NCBI GenBank assembly: GCA_934675205.1
Contig: CAKUPQ010000002.1
Span: 558,001-622,000, forward strand
Direction of reading: 5' to 3'
Length of the DNA: 64,000 nucleotides
Source: an uncultured Flavobacteriaceae bacterium
Lineage (GTDB): Bacteria > Bacteroidota > Bacteroidia > Flavobacteriales > Flavobacteriaceae
Shown: in pieces, positions 1 to 10,856 of the stretch
Layout: every line of letters begins with the position of its first letter
How positions within the stretch are numbered: position 1 is the first letter of the stretch
Made by a program: the position numbers and the translations under genes
The notes under the pieces: model-generated
What the model was told of the DNA's origin: nothing
Databases searched by the model: none
The model's input: only the letters and a program-made list of their open reading frames with translations

Positions 1-1
1 T

Positions 2-292
2 GTAAATTTATTGTCAGAATTGGAATTATCGAGTTTGGGTGACGTACCTCAAGAAGTATTGGAAAACACTTTAAAATATCACGTTGTTGCAGGTGCGAAT
101 GTTCTTTCGTCAGATTTAACGAACAATATGAATGTGATTACTTTTCAAGGAGATTCATTTGTTGTGAGTTTATCAAATGGCGCTAAAATTATTGATGCCA
201 ACAACAGAGAAAGTAATATAATTTTAACGGATATTCAGACTGCAAATGGTGTTATCCACGTTCTTGATAAAGTTATCTTACCTTCTTTATAA
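2..292 (+). CDS. Fasciclin (FAS1) domain protein, C-terminal part
   Basis: The reading frame is open from the left window edge and ends at a TAA at 290-292, so only the C-terminal 96 or so residues are seen. They show the second half of a FAS1 domain: a conserved Tyr-His segment near the start (LKYHVVAG) and the closing TANGVIHVLDKVILP strand, which is the typical FAS1 H2-type ending. FAS1 proteins are exported adhesion-type proteins; in flavobacteria they are usually small lipoproteins or periplasmic proteins with one or two FAS1 domains. Signal peptide and true start lie outside the window. A hairpin terminator follows at once, so this is the last gene of its transcript. Confidence 0.85.
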   Translation, partial: VNLLSELELSSLGDVPQEVLENTLKYHVVAGANVLSSDLTNNMNVITFQGDSFVVSLSNGAKIIDANNRESNIILTDIQTANGVIHVLDKVILPSL

Positions 293-331
293 TATTCTTT
301 TTACTCTAAATTAGAATGATTTGTTCTGACG

Positions 332-366
332 AATACCCCAAAGTTCTATACTGCGGGGTATTTATA
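332..366 (+). terminator. Hairpin terminator after the fasciclin gene
   Basis: Eight-base arms AATACCCC (332-339) and GGGGTATT (355-362) are followed by a short T/A tract, 40 bases after the stop codon of the fasciclin gene. Confidence 0.6.
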
Positions 367-431
367 TATAAATACCTGCCCAGCTGATTAAAAGACTTTA
401 AATAGGCAAAACCTTGATTTGTCAGAACAAA

Positions 432-459
432 AAATGAGGCTATTATAATAACCTCATTT
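432..459 (-). terminator. Hairpin terminator for the 483-2033 gene
   Basis: Arms AAATGAGG (432-439) and CCTCATTT (452-459) enclose an AT loop. Read on the minus strand, the second arm runs into a T7 tract, as expected of an intrinsic terminator for the minus-strand gene ending at 483. Confidence 0.7.
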
Positions 460-482
460 AAAGTACTGTGAACAAAATAACT

Positions 483-2033
483 TTATAAAGTTATTTTCAG
501 AAGTTGTTTTTTCTTCCCTTTTCTACCTAAAAAGAATACGGAATTTCCCGAATAAATTCCATTTGCTACCATAAAAGGTACTTCATTGTCTTTGTCATTG
601 AGTATTTCCTGAAAATCAAAATCTCCGTTTTGATTTACTCTTATGATATTCAGATTGGATTTGCTGACACGGGTTTGTCCGAATTGTATTCTGTTATTGC
701 TTAATTTTTTGATTTTATCTCCGGTATTTATGAAAAAGTAAGCTTCATTCCCTTTGGAAGCAGAAGTATAAGAAATATAAGACTCATCTCCTCCTGTTGA
801 TTGTCGTTTGTTAATATTTCTAGCCCATTCAATTTCTCCTGAAGAATTTATTTTTGCAGTTACAATATCATCATAATGATAAGATGTAGTTGTATAGAAT
901 CCTCCGGTAGGTGTACTATGGGTGTAGGTTCTGATATAAAATTCTTCTGCATTAAATATAAGATCATTGTTTTCTGTAATGATTATATCTCTGAAAGAAA
1001 GAAACTTTAGCTCTTTGTCTTTCTTTTTCCCGTATTTATCGATCATAAATTGTTCGGTAAATGGATTGAATTTCTGCATTTTGATATCCAAGGAAGCCGG
1101 CTCTAATTCAAAATAACAAATTCCTTTATATCGGGAGTCTTTTTTTTCGGAATATAATCCGATACAAACAAGTTTGTCCTTAAGAAAAACGGTTTTTAAG
1201 GAAGCTGCAAAATTTTCTCCGGTATCAAAAACTTGAGTTTTTTCGCTATCATTCGTTATTCTTGTTAATTCATATTGGTATTTCCCACCTTCTTTTTTCT
1301 TTTTACTTTCTGTCGTATAAGCTTTTCCTAATAGAAAAAGTGTCTTTCCGTCTTTTGAAACATCAATATTTTCGTAACGAAACTTTTTATCTTTAATATC
1401 ACGCTTAAAAGTATGGTCTATATGCTTGTTCAGAAAAATGTCAAATAAAAAAACCTTATGTGTTTCTGTATTTTTATCTTTAATATCAACAGTAATAACA
1501 AAAGCAGATTTATCTTCATTGATAATCATACTTGCTCCTGAATCTCCGTCAAATTCACTATTATTGAAGAAAGCGAATTTTTTTATTTCATCACTATCCA
1601 GCCTGAAAAGTTCTTTTTTTGTAAAATCGAAATTGTCAATATCAGAGGAAACGGCTGAACATATATATGCCTTTTTGTCTTTTTCGTAAACAAAATCTAT
1701 GATATGGACAGTTTGTTCATTCATAATCAAGCCCAAAACAGAACTTTGGTTTAAAAGTTTAGATCTTGACAGTTCGTATTCATATTCTTTTATAAGGTTT
1801 AATTCCGAATCATAATGTTCGAAATAATATCCTATTCCTGTAGAAAAAGTTCCTCCCTGATAGTCTCTGACAATAATAACACCACCTTTTCCGTCATCTT
1901 CGGCTAAAATAATGGAAGAATGTTTATATTCATCTTTAAAAACACTGCTTTTTGTAATTTGAACAGGAATCTCTTGAGAGTAGGAGATAAGCGATAGTAG
2001 TAAAGCTACTAAAAGAACAACATATTTTTTCAT
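483..2033 (-). CDS. Secreted protein of unknown function
   Basis: A 516-residue protein with a clear signal peptide (MKKYVVLLVALLLSLISYSQ, cleaved after the SYSQ region). The rest is hydrophilic with alternating beta-strand-like segments and repeated phrases of the type K-x-L-x-x-I/V-x-x-N, including a run on residues 390-470 with Tyr/Thr-rich turns. This would fit a beta-propeller-like fold, but I recognise no named family. There is no C-terminal Por sorting domain; the last residues are Lys-rich (GRKGKKKQLLKITL). It is probably periplasmic or surface located. It lies downstream of hppA on the same strand but is separated by a hairpin, so it is probably its own transcript. Confidence 0.75.
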   Translation of the reverse strand: MKKYVVLLVALLLSLISYSQEIPVQITKSSVFKDEYKHSSIILAEDDGKGGVIIVRDYQGGTFSTGIGYYFEHYDSELNLIKEYEYELSRSKLLNQSSVLGLIMNEQTVHIIDFVYEKDKKAYICSAVSSDIDNFDFTKKELFRLDSDEIKKFAFFNNSEFDGDSGASMIINEDKSAFVITVDIKDKNTETHKVFLFDIFLNKHIDHTFKRDIKDKKFRYENIDVSKDGKTLFLLGKAYTTESKKKKEGGKYQYELTRITNDSEKTQVFDTGENFAASLKTVFLKDKLVCIGLYSEKKDSRYKGICYFELEPASLDIKMQKFNPFTEQFMIDKYGKKKDKELKFLSFRDIIITENNDLIFNAEEFYIRTYTHSTPTGGFYTTTSYHYDDIVTAKINSSGEIEWARNINKRQSTGGDESYISYTSASKGNEAYFFINTGDKIKKLSNNRIQFGQTRVSKSNLNIIRVNQNGDFDFQEILNDKDNEVPFMVANGIYSGNSVFFLGRKGKKKQLLKITL

Positions 2034-2070
2034 TAGTTGATAAGTTTGAGTAATGTATCTTTTTTAAATT

Positions 2071-2104
2071 AATTAAAGCCTTAATGATTATTAAGGCTTT
2101 AATT
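2071..2104 (-). terminator. Hairpin downstream of hppA
   Basis: Perfect 15-base arms (2071-2085 and 2090-2104) flank the loop GATT, 39 bases beyond the hppA stop. The T tract is poor on both strands, so termination strength is uncertain. Confidence 0.5.
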
Positions 2105-2142
2105 AGGTTAAAATAATTGAAAATCGGTTTAAATATAAATAT

Positions 2143-4416
2143 TTACTTTTGAACTACTTCGATTTTAACTTCATCATTAGTAGTATCAATCATTTCGATT
2201 TTGTGTGAAGTTTCTTCAACTTCTTCTACGGTTTTGGTTGTGTGCCCTCCCAAAATCGGAGCAATCACCAATCCGATAAGACAAGTAAGTTTAATCAAAA
2301 TATTCATCGAAGGTCCTGAAGTATCTTTGAACGGGTCTCCCACAGTATCTCCGGTTACGGCTGCTTTGTGAGCTTCAGAACCTTTGTAAGTCATTTCTCC
2401 GTTGATTTCAACTCCTGCCTCAAATGATTTTTTAGCATTATCCCAAGCACCTCCTGCATTGTTTTGGAAAATAGCCCAAAGTACTCCCGATACGGTTACT
2501 CCTGCCATATATCCTCCAAGCATTTCTGCTACTAATTGGTTATTGTCTGTATAAACCAATTTTCCGATAACCACAATAAGAATAGGGAAACCGATAGTCA
2601 AAATACCCGGTAACATCATTTCTCGGAGTGCGGCTTTAGTCGAAATTTCCACACATTTTCCGTATTCAGGTTTATTTTTCCCTTCCATAATTCCGGGAAT
2701 AGATTTAAACTGTCTTCTTACTTCATAAACCATATCCATAGCCGCTTTTCCAACAGAATTCATTGCCAAAGCAGAGAATACCACAGGAATCATTCCTCCT
2801 ACAAAAAGCATAGCCAAAACAGGTGCTTTAAAAATGTTGATTCCGTCAATTTCCGTAAAGGTTACATAAGCCGCAAACAAAGCCAGCGAAGTAAGTGCAG
2901 CCGAAGCAATAGCAAATCCTTTTCCTGTTGCTGCGGTTGTGTTTCCTACCGAGTCAAGAATATCGGTTTTTTGACGAACTTCTTTTGGTAATTCACTCAT
3001 TTCAGCAATTCCTCCTGCATTATCAGCAATCGGGCCGAAAGCATCAATAGCTAATTGCATAGCCGTTGTAGCCATCATAGCAGAAGCAGCAAGTGCAACT
3101 CCGTAGAATCCTGCTAAAGCATACGACCCCCAGATAGCTCCTGCAAAAAGAAGTACACTCGGGAAAGTCGAAATCATACCTGTTGCCAAACCTGCAATTA
3201 CATTTGTTCCTGCTCCCGTGGATGATTTTTGAACGATAGACAAAACCGGTTTTGTTCCCAATCCTGTGTAATATTCCGTAACGGAAGAAATCGTTCCTCC
3301 TACAAAAAGTCCTACAATGGTTGCATAAAACACTCTGATAGAAGAAATTTCTTTAACTCCTTCTCCGAAGAATGACATTTGCATTGTTTCGGGCAATAGA
3401 TAATCTACCAAGAAATAGCAAGAAATAAGTGTGAGTATAATAGACACCCAGTTGCCCAGATTCAAAGCTCCCTGAACTTGTTTTTCTTTGGCATTATTGT
3501 CTTTTATTTTTACAAGGAATGTTCCGATAATCGAGAATAAGATTCCGAAACCTGCGATTGCCATTGGTAACAAAATTGGTCCGATTCCTCCGAATCCTTC
3601 AGAAACGATATTTCCTCCCATATCTTTGATAACGTAATTTCCAAGTACCATAGCAGCCAAAACCGTTGCTACATACGACCCGAACAAATCAGCTCCCATA
3701 CCGGCAACATCTCCTACGTTATCTCCTACGTTATCCGCAATAGTGGCAGGGTTACGAGGGTCGTCTTCAGGAATTCCTGCTTCTACTTTTCCAACCAAAT
3801 CAGCTCCAACATCTGCAGCTTTCGTATAAATTCCTCCTCCAACACGAGCAAACAAAGCGATAGATTCAGCCCCTAAAGAGAATCCTGCCAGTGTTTCCAG
3901 AACGATAGTCATTTGGTCGGTTGTAGTCCATTGTCCGTCCATAAAAATATGGAAGAAAATGATAAAGAAAGCGGTAAGCCCCAAAACAGCTAATCCTGCT
4001 ACTCCAAGTCCCATTACGGTTCCTCCTCCGAAAGATACTTTCAGAGCTTGAGGCAAACTTGTTCTCGCTGCCTGTGTTGTTCTTACGTTGGTTTTTGTAG
4101 CGATTTTCATTCCGATATTTCCTGCAAAAGCAGAGAAAATTGCTCCGAAAATAAAAGCAATGACAATCATCCAGTGTGTGGTAGGAACGATAAATGAAAT
4201 TCCTGCTAAAGCAATACTCGCTCCGATAACAAAGAAAGTAAGCAATTTGTATTCTGCTTTAAGAAAAGCCAAAGCTCCTTCGTAGATGTATTCCGAAATT
4301 TCTTTCATTTTTCCGTCTCCTGCATCCTGCTTGAGAATCCACGTTTTTTTGATATACATAAATGCCAGACCTATCACAGCCATAACAATAGGTAAATAAA
4401 TAATAAAATTTTCCAT
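2143..4416 (-). CDS. hppA: Membrane-bound ion-pumping pyrophosphatase
   Basis: A 757-residue, multi-span membrane protein that couples PPi hydrolysis to cation export across the inner membrane. Residues 202-247 hold the pyrophosphate and Mg2+ site, with the acidic motifs [29 protein letters not shown] and a further conserved Gly/Asp run. The [10 protein letters not shown] segment at 491-500 has Ala at 495, where K+-independent enzymes have Lys, so the K+-dependent subfamily is indicated (family knowledge). Whether it pumps H+, Na+ or both cannot be settled by eye. Length is normal for the family, with an acidic/Lys tail at the C terminus. It appears monocistronic, with a hairpin after the stop. 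Confidence 0.95.
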   Translation of the reverse strand: MENFIIYLPIVMAVIGLAFMYIKKTWILKQDAGDGKMKEISEYIYEGALAFLKAEYKLLTFFVIGASIALAGISFIVPTTHWMIVIAFIFGAIFSAFAGNIGMKIATKTNVRTTQAARTSLPQALKVSFGGGTVMGLGVAGLAVLGLTAFFIIFFHIFMDGQWTTTDQMTIVLETLAGFSLGAESIALFARVGGGIYTKAADVGADLVGKVEAGIPEDDPRNPATIADNVGDNVGDVAGMGADLFGSYVATVLAAMVLGNYVIKDMGGNIVSEGFGGIGPILLPMAIAGFGILFSIIGTFLVKIKDNNAKEKQVQGALNLGNWVSIILTLISCYFLVDYLLPETMQMSFFGEGVKEISSIRVFYATIVGLFVGGTISSVTEYYTGLGTKPVLSIVQKSSTGAGTNVIAGLATGMISTFPSVLLFAGAIWGSYALAGFYGVALAASAMMATTAMQLAIDAFGPIADNAGGIAEMSELPKEVRQKTDILDSVGNTTAATGKGFAIASAALTSLALFAAYVTFTEIDGINIFKAPVLAMLFVGGMIPVVFSALAMNSVGKAAMDMVYEVRRQFKSIPGIMEGKNKPEYGKCVEISTKAALREMMLPGILTIGFPILIVVIGKLVYTDNNQLVAEMLGGYMAGVTVSGVLWAIFQNNAGGAWDNAKKSFEAGVEINGEMTYKGSEAHKAAVTGDTVGDPFKDTSGPSMNILIKLTCLIGLVIAPILGGHTTKTVEEVEETSHKIEMIDTTNDEVKIEVVQK

Positions 4417-4448
4417 TTAGTTTTAAATTGATTTAATTAAACAGTCCG

Positions 4449-4480
4449 CGAAATTATAACTTTTTTAACAATAAGCCAAA
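4449..4480 (-). promoter_or_regulatory. Putative hppA promoter
   Basis: On the minus strand, TTTG (4477-4480) lies 20 bases before TAATTTCG (4449-4456), a 7-of-8 match to the Bacteroidota -7 box TAnnTTTG, about 33 bases before the hppA ATG. The -33 element abuts the 3' end of the amylase gene at 4483. Confidence 0.4.
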
Positions 4481-4482
4481 AA

Positions 4483-5925
4483 TTATTTTTCAGGCATATC
4501 AACTAATATCCAGTACTCCCAAGGTCGAAAAGTTAGTTGTTCTTCTGAAAGGATTGTTGTTCCCTCTGCCATATATGTTTCAAATTCTCCTTTTAAATCT
4601 ATGGAAAAAGTAACAGGCTCTTTAGATAAATTTCCTATAAAAATTACTTTTTGCCCGTCCTTCTCACGTTCAAAAGCAAGAATCTTTGTATCGCTTGACG
4701 TTGAAAGCCTGTTATAAGAGGCTTTGTTTACTCCTCCGTCCAAGGCAAGACTTGCGTTTTTGAGCTTACCTAACTTTTTGTAAATATCAAACATTCTTCC
4801 TTTGGTATGCGAAATGGAATCTTTTTCGAAAAATTTTAATCTTCGGTTAAAATCGTATTCCTGTCCGTTATAAATAAGTGGCATTCCCTGCATTACATAA
4901 GTGAGTACAGCAAAGGTTTCGACTGCATCTCCGAGTCTTTCGTATTCCGTTCCATTCCACGAATTTTCATCGTGATTGGAAGTGAAATTCATAAAAATAT
5001 CGTCCTTTTGATACACGGAATCAATCCGTTGCAGAGCCTTGTCAAAATCACTTACGTTTTTGCGTCCTTGTGCAATTTCATTCATTATATGATGTGTTTC
5101 CCAACCGTAACCCATATCAAAAAGTCCGTCCAAAAGATAATCTTTGTTAGATTCTGCCAACATAAACAAAGGCTTGATTTCTTTCAGCTTTGGAATGGAA
5201 AACTCCCAGAATTTTATATTGACATTATCAGCTACATCACAACGAAATCCGTCTATATGGGTTTCGTTTACCCAAAAAGACATTTCATTGTACATAGCCT
5301 CATAAAGTCCTGTGTTTTGATCTTCATAAACTAAGTGTGCGACATCTGTCCAACCCCAGCTTTCGCCTGTTTCAGGATTTAATGGGTCGGTTACTTCGCC
5401 TTTTGCATTTTTTTGATAATATTCAGGGTGTTCGGTTATCCATTTGTGGTCCCAACCGGTATGATTGGCAACCCAGTCCAAAATAACGTACATTCCGTTT
5501 TCGTGAGCTGTTTTTACCAGGTTTTTAAAGTCTTCAAGCGTTCCGTATTCAGGATTTACAGCCATATAATCGGAAATAGCATAATAGCTCCCTAAATATT
5601 TTTTGCGTTCTTCAGGGTCTTGGATATCCTCAACAGATTTATCTCCTGTTGCTTTTCGTTTGGTCATCGAAATCGGCTGAATTGGCATTATCCAAAGCAC
5701 TTTAACCCCTAATTTTTTTAGCTCGGGAATATCTTTGGCAAAAGCAGTGAGTGTTCCCTCATTCGAGTATTGACGTATATTTACTTCGTAAATAACTGCA
5801 TTTTCAACCGCTTCGGGAGTATAAGGTTGCAGGCTTATGATTTCTTCATTAACGATGACCGTTTCCTGTTTTTTGCAACTTGCCATAGCAAGAAGTAAGG
5901 TTAAGCATAAGATTGATTTTCTCAT
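4483..5925 (-). CDS. GH13 alpha-amylase family lipoprotein
   Basis: A 480-residue glycoside hydrolase of family 13 with a lipoprotein signal peptide (lipobox LLAMASC, Cys17). All four conserved GH13 regions are visible: region I DWVANHTG (150-157), region II GFRCDVA with nucleophile Asp230, region III LAES with acid/base Glu258, and region IV NHDE with Asp319. The catalytic triad is therefore complete. The C-terminal 100 residues form the usual beta domain. It should cleave or rearrange alpha-glucans or malto-oligosaccharides in the periplasm or at the outer membrane; exact specificity is not evident. No SusC/D or other sugar-use genes are next to it. Confidence 0.92.
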   Translation of the reverse strand: MRKSILCLTLLLAMASCKKQETVIVNEEIISLQPYTPEAVENAVIYEVNIRQYSNEGTLTAFAKDIPELKKLGVKVLWIMPIQPISMTKRKATGDKSVEDIQDPEERKKYLGSYYAISDYMAVNPEYGTLEDFKNLVKTAHENGMYVILDWVANHTGWDHKWITEHPEYYQKNAKGEVTDPLNPETGESWGWTDVAHLVYEDQNTGLYEAMYNEMSFWVNETHIDGFRCDVADNVNIKFWEFSIPKLKEIKPLFMLAESNKDYLLDGLFDMGYGWETHHIMNEIAQGRKNVSDFDKALQRIDSVYQKDDIFMNFTSNHDENSWNGTEYERLGDAVETFAVLTYVMQGMPLIYNGQEYDFNRRLKFFEKDSISHTKGRMFDIYKKLGKLKNASLALDGGVNKASYNRLSTSSDTKILAFEREKDGQKVIFIGNLSKEPVTFSIDLKGEFETYMAEGTTILSEEQLTFRPWEYWILVDMPEK

Positions 5926-6057
5926 TAGGTTTATTATTTATCGGTTGCGAATGTAATTAATTTCTATGAATTCTATGATTTTTTATGAATATGACAAATA
6001 TCTGATTTTTGGGAAAGCGTTATTATTTGGAAAAAATCGTTTTCGTAAAATAAATTT

Positions 6058-6086
6058 TTTGTTCTCTTTAATAAATCTTACTTTTG
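6058..6086 (+). promoter_or_regulatory. pdhA promoter
   Basis: TTTG (6058-6061) lies 17 bases before TACTTTTG (6079-6086), a perfect TAnnTTTG -7 box of the Bacteroidota sigma factor. The ATG of pdhA is 51 bases downstream of the box. Confidence 0.65.
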
Positions 6087-6137
6087 CATTTGGTAAAAAG
6101 TAAATTAAACCGAAAATCTAACTGAATTTAATTCGAT

Positions 6138-7139
6138 ATGAAAGAAATAACGAAAGAAGTATATCTGAAATGGTACGAAGATATGTTGTTTTGGAGAAAG
6201 TTTGAAGACAAATTAGCAGCTTTGTACATTCAACAAAAAGTAAGAGGATTTTTACACTTATATAACGGACAGGAAGCTGTTTTGGCAGGTGCTTTACATG
6301 CTATGGATTTGTCCAAAGACAAAATGATAACGGCTTACCGAAACCACGTTCAACCCATCGGAATGGGAGTTGACCCTCGCAAAGTAATGGCTGAACTGTT
6401 AGGAAAAGCAACAGGAACTTCACAAGGATTGGGAGGTTCGATGCATATTTTTTCTAAAGAACACGGATTTTACGGAGGACACGGAATTGTAGGAGGTCAG
6501 ATTCCTGTGGGAGCAGGATTGGCTTTTGCAGACAAATATTTTGAAACAGGAGGAGTTACTTTGACCTATTTCGGAGATGGAGCAGCTCGTCAAGGGTCGC
6601 TTCACGAGGCTTTCAATATGGCTATGCTATGGAAATTACCTGTGGTATTCATTTGTGAAAACAACGGATATGCAATGGGAACTTCGGTTGAGAGAACTGC
6701 CAATCATACTGAAATCTGGAAACTCGGAAAAGGATACGAAATGCCATCAGGACCTGTGGACGGAATGAATCCCGAAAAAGTTGCTAAAGCAATGCACGAG
6801 GCTATGGAAAGAGCCAGAAAAGGGGAGGGACCTACGTTTTTGGAAATGAAAACATATCGTTACAGAGGACATTCAATGTCTGATGCTCAACATTACAGAA
6901 CCAAAGACGAAGTTGAAGAATACAGAAAAATTGATCCGATTACCCAAGTTTTGGATATTATCAAAGAAAAAGGATATGCAACTGAACAGGAAATCGAAGT
7001 AATTGATAACAGAGTTAGGGATTTGGTTGAGGAATGCGAAAAATTCGCAGAAGAATCTCCGTATCCTGATTTAAATTTGATGTACGATGCTGTATATGAG
7101 CAAGAAGATTATCCGTTTTTACCACATAAATTGAAATAA
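6138..7139 (+). CDS. pdhA: Pyruvate dehydrogenase E1 component, alpha subunit
   Basis: A 333-residue E1 alpha subunit. It binds thiamine diphosphate and decarboxylates pyruvate together with the beta subunit, passing the acetyl group to the E2 lipoyl arm. The ThDP motif is complete: GDG at 146-148 and NN at 175-176, about 27 residues apart. The phosphorylation-loop region of the family, YRYRGHSMSDAQHYR, is present near residue 235. The neighbouring gene is E2, only 2 bases away, so the two are co-transcribed. E1 beta is not here; it is encoded elsewhere in many flavobacteria. Length is normal for the bacterial heterotetrameric type. Confidence 0.96.
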   Translation: MKEITKEVYLKWYEDMLFWRKFEDKLAALYIQQKVRGFLHLYNGQEAVLAGALHAMDLSKDKMITAYRNHVQPIGMGVDPRKVMAELLGKATGTSQGLGGSMHIFSKEHGFYGGHGIVGGQIPVGAGLAFADKYFETGGVTLTYFGDGAARQGSLHEAFNMAMLWKLPVVFICENNGYAMGTSVERTANHTEIWKLGKGYEMPSGPVDGMNPEKVAKAMHEAMERARKGEGPTFLEMKTYRYRGHSMSDAQHYRTKDEVEEYRKIDPITQVLDIIKEKGYATEQEIEVIDNRVRDLVEECEKFAEESPYPDLNLMYDAVYEQEDYPFLPHKLK

Positions 7140-7141
7140 GA

Positions 7142-8746
7142 ATGGCACAAGTTATAACAATGCCTCGCTTAAGCGATACAATGACAGACGGAACTGTCGC
7201 TACTTGGATTAAAAAAGTAGGGGATAAAGTAAAAGAAGGAGATATTTTAGCCGAAATCGAAACCGATAAAGCTACAATGGAATTTGAGTCCTTTCATTCG
7301 GGAACGCTTTTGCATATTGGAGTTCAGGAAGGAGAAACTGCTCCTGTGGATAGCGTTTTGGCTATTATCGGAAAAGAAGGAGAAGATATTTCTGCACTTT
7401 TGAAAGGAGAAAATACAACTCCGAAAACAGAAGAAAAACCTCAAACGGAAGAAAAGAAAGAAGCAGTACAATCTTCGTCTGACTTTGTAATGCCTGAAGG
7501 GGTAAAAGTGGTTACTATGCCTCGTTTGAGTGATACAATGACAGACGGAACGGTTGCGATTTGGATTAAAAAAGTAGGTGATAAAGTAAGCGAGGGAGAT
7601 ATTTTAGCCGAAATCGAAACGGATAAGGCTACAATGGAATTTGAATCATTTAACTCGGGAACACTTTTATATATTGGAGTTCAGGAGGGAGAATCTGCTC
7701 CGGTTGACAGTATTCTGGCTATTATCGGAAAAGAAGGAACAGATGTTTCGGGAGTGGTTGCTAACTTCGGAAAAGGAGGAACTAAAGCTGAAACCAAATC
7801 AGAACCTGTCAAAGAAGAAAAGAAGGAAGAAGTTTCTTCGGTTTCTTCAAGTTCAAATGAAGAGGGAAGAATTTTTGCCTCTCCATTGGCTAAAAAAATA
7901 GCAGAAGACAAAGGAATCAATCTTTCTCAAGTAAAAGGAACAGGAGAAAACGGAAGAATCACAAAAGCTGATGTGGAGAATTTCACTCCGTCTGCTCAAC
8001 CGGCAGTTTCGGTTGCGTCAGAACCTGCAAAAGCAACATCTCAACCTGTTGTTGCTGTCGGACAGGAATCTTCAGAAGAAATGAAGAATTCTCAAATGCG
8101 AAAAGTTATTGCAAAACGCTTGTCAGAATCGAAATTCACAGCTCCTCATTATTACTTGAATATTGAGGTAAATATGGATAATGCGATTGTTTCGAGAGCT
8201 ACGATAAATAGTGTTCCAAATACCAAAGTTTCGTTTAACGATATGGTAATCAAAGCAGTTGCAATGGCACTGAAAAAGCACCCGAAAGTAAATTCGCAAT
8301 GGAAAGATGAGGCTACAACTTTGAATCATCACGTACATATCGGAGTGGCTGTGGCTGTTGAAGACGGATTAGTTGTTCCGGTTGTAAAATTTGCTGATAG
8401 CCTGACACTTTCTCAAATCGGAGCAAGCGTTAAAGATTTGGCATCACGTTCGAGAAGTAAAAAAATCCAGCCTAACGAAATGGAGGGAAGTACGTTTACT
8501 ATTTCCAACTTAGGAATGTACGGAATCGAATCGTTTACTTCGATTATCAACCAACCGAATTCGGCTATTTTGTCAGTAGGAGCCATTGTTGAAAAACCGA
8601 TTGTGAAAAACGGACAAATCGTGATAGGAAATACGATGATGCTTTCACTGGCTTGCGACCACAGAACGGTTGACGGAGCTACGGGAGCCGAATTCCTCCA
8701 AACATTAAGGCAATATATCGAAAACCCGGTTACGATGTTAGCATAA
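7142..8746 (+). CDS. pdhC: Pyruvate dehydrogenase E2, dihydrolipoyl acetyltransferase
   Basis: A 534-residue E2 with two lipoyl domains, each carrying the ETDKATMEFES loop; the lipoylated lysines are Lys43 and Lys162. Pro/Ala/Glu/Lys-rich linkers lead to a peripheral subunit-binding domain at about 245-281 (ASPLAKKIAEDKGINLSQVKG region) and then the catalytic acetyltransferase domain. The active-site DHRTVDG is near the C terminus, with His507 and Asp511. It forms the core of the pyruvate dehydrogenase complex and makes acetyl-CoA. It starts 2 bases after pdhA and is followed by a strong terminator. The two lipoyl domains are nearly identical, even at the DNA level. Confidence 0.96.
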   Translation: MAQVITMPRLSDTMTDGTVATWIKKVGDKVKEGDILAEIETDKATMEFESFHSGTLLHIGVQEGETAPVDSVLAIIGKEGEDISALLKGENTTPKTEEKPQTEEKKEAVQSSSDFVMPEGVKVVTMPRLSDTMTDGTVAIWIKKVGDKVSEGDILAEIETDKATMEFESFNSGTLLYIGVQEGESAPVDSILAIIGKEGTDVSGVVANFGKGGTKAETKSEPVKEEKKEEVSSVSSSSNEEGRIFASPLAKKIAEDKGINLSQVKGTGENGRITKADVENFTPSAQPAVSVASEPAKATSQPVVAVGQESSEEMKNSQMRKVIAKRLSESKFTAPHYYLNIEVNMDNAIVSRATINSVPNTKVSFNDMVIKAVAMALKKHPKVNSQWKDEATTLNHHVHIGVAVAVEDGLVVPVVKFADSLTLSQIGASVKDLASRSRSKKIQPNEMEGSTFTISNLGMYGIESFTSIINQPNSAILSVGAIVEKPIVKNGQIVIGNTMMLSLACDHRTVDGATGAEFLQTLRQYIENPVTMLA

Positions 8747-8751
8747 ATCTG

Positions 8752-8783
8752 AAAGCTGTCTGAGAAGACAGCTTTTATTTTTT
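8752..8783 (+). terminator. Terminator of the pdhA-pdhC operon
   Basis: Perfect 10-base arms AAAGCTGTCT (8752-8761) and AGACAGCTTT (8766-8775) with loop GAGA are followed by a T-rich tract, directly after the pdhC stop. Confidence 0.9.
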
Positions 8784-8786
8784 GCC

Positions 8787-8841
8787 CTCGCAAAGACGCA
8801 AAGATTTTCTCTTTAATACAGTCGTTTTGCGACTTTGCGAG
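8787..8841. repeat. Dispersed palindromic repeat, CTCGCAAAG type
   Basis: Near-perfect inverted arms at 8787-8802 and 8825-8841 (CTCGCAAAGaCGCAAA against its complement). The rest of the 367-base gap between pdhC and pyrG is AT-rich; I see nothing else in it except the pyrG promoter. Confidence 0.6.
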
Positions 8842-9065
8842 AAATTATAACCTTTAAGAGAATTACAATTTGTTTTGCAAGTAATAATCATATCGGATTT
8901 ATTATTTATTAAGTAATTACAATTTTGTCGTGTATTAAATCTTCACATAATAATTAAGAACTTAAATCACTTCACAAATTTCATAAACAAAATCCTCAAA
9001 AAACGGAATCTTTTTTAGGATCCATTTTCTGTGATTTTTAATTCGCAATTCTTAAAAAAATAGAC

Positions 9066-9073
9066 TAATTTTG
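9066..9073 (+). promoter_or_regulatory. pyrG -7 box
   Basis: TAATTTTG followed by CA is a perfect TAnnTTTG -7 box, 40 bases before the pyrG ATG. I see no good -33 TTTG. Confidence 0.55.
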
Positions 9074-9107
9074 CAGGGTTTTATAAAACACTACAAAACA
9101 ACACTAA

Positions 9108-10727
<1,620 letters not shown>

Positions 10728-10856
10728 GGTTGTTTTGTTTCAAGTTAATGGTTATTAGTCTATGACTGAACACTGACAATCGAAACAAATTTTACAATTT
10801 CTTTAGACTTTTCGGATTGGTTTTTGCATTACTTTTGATAAAAATTAGAAATCGTT

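Noticed and set aside
5985..6010. Possible Fnr-type operator upstream of pdhA (TATGACAAATATCTGA)
   Set aside because: The second half-site is not TCA at the right spacing, and the distance to the pdhA -7 box is wrong.
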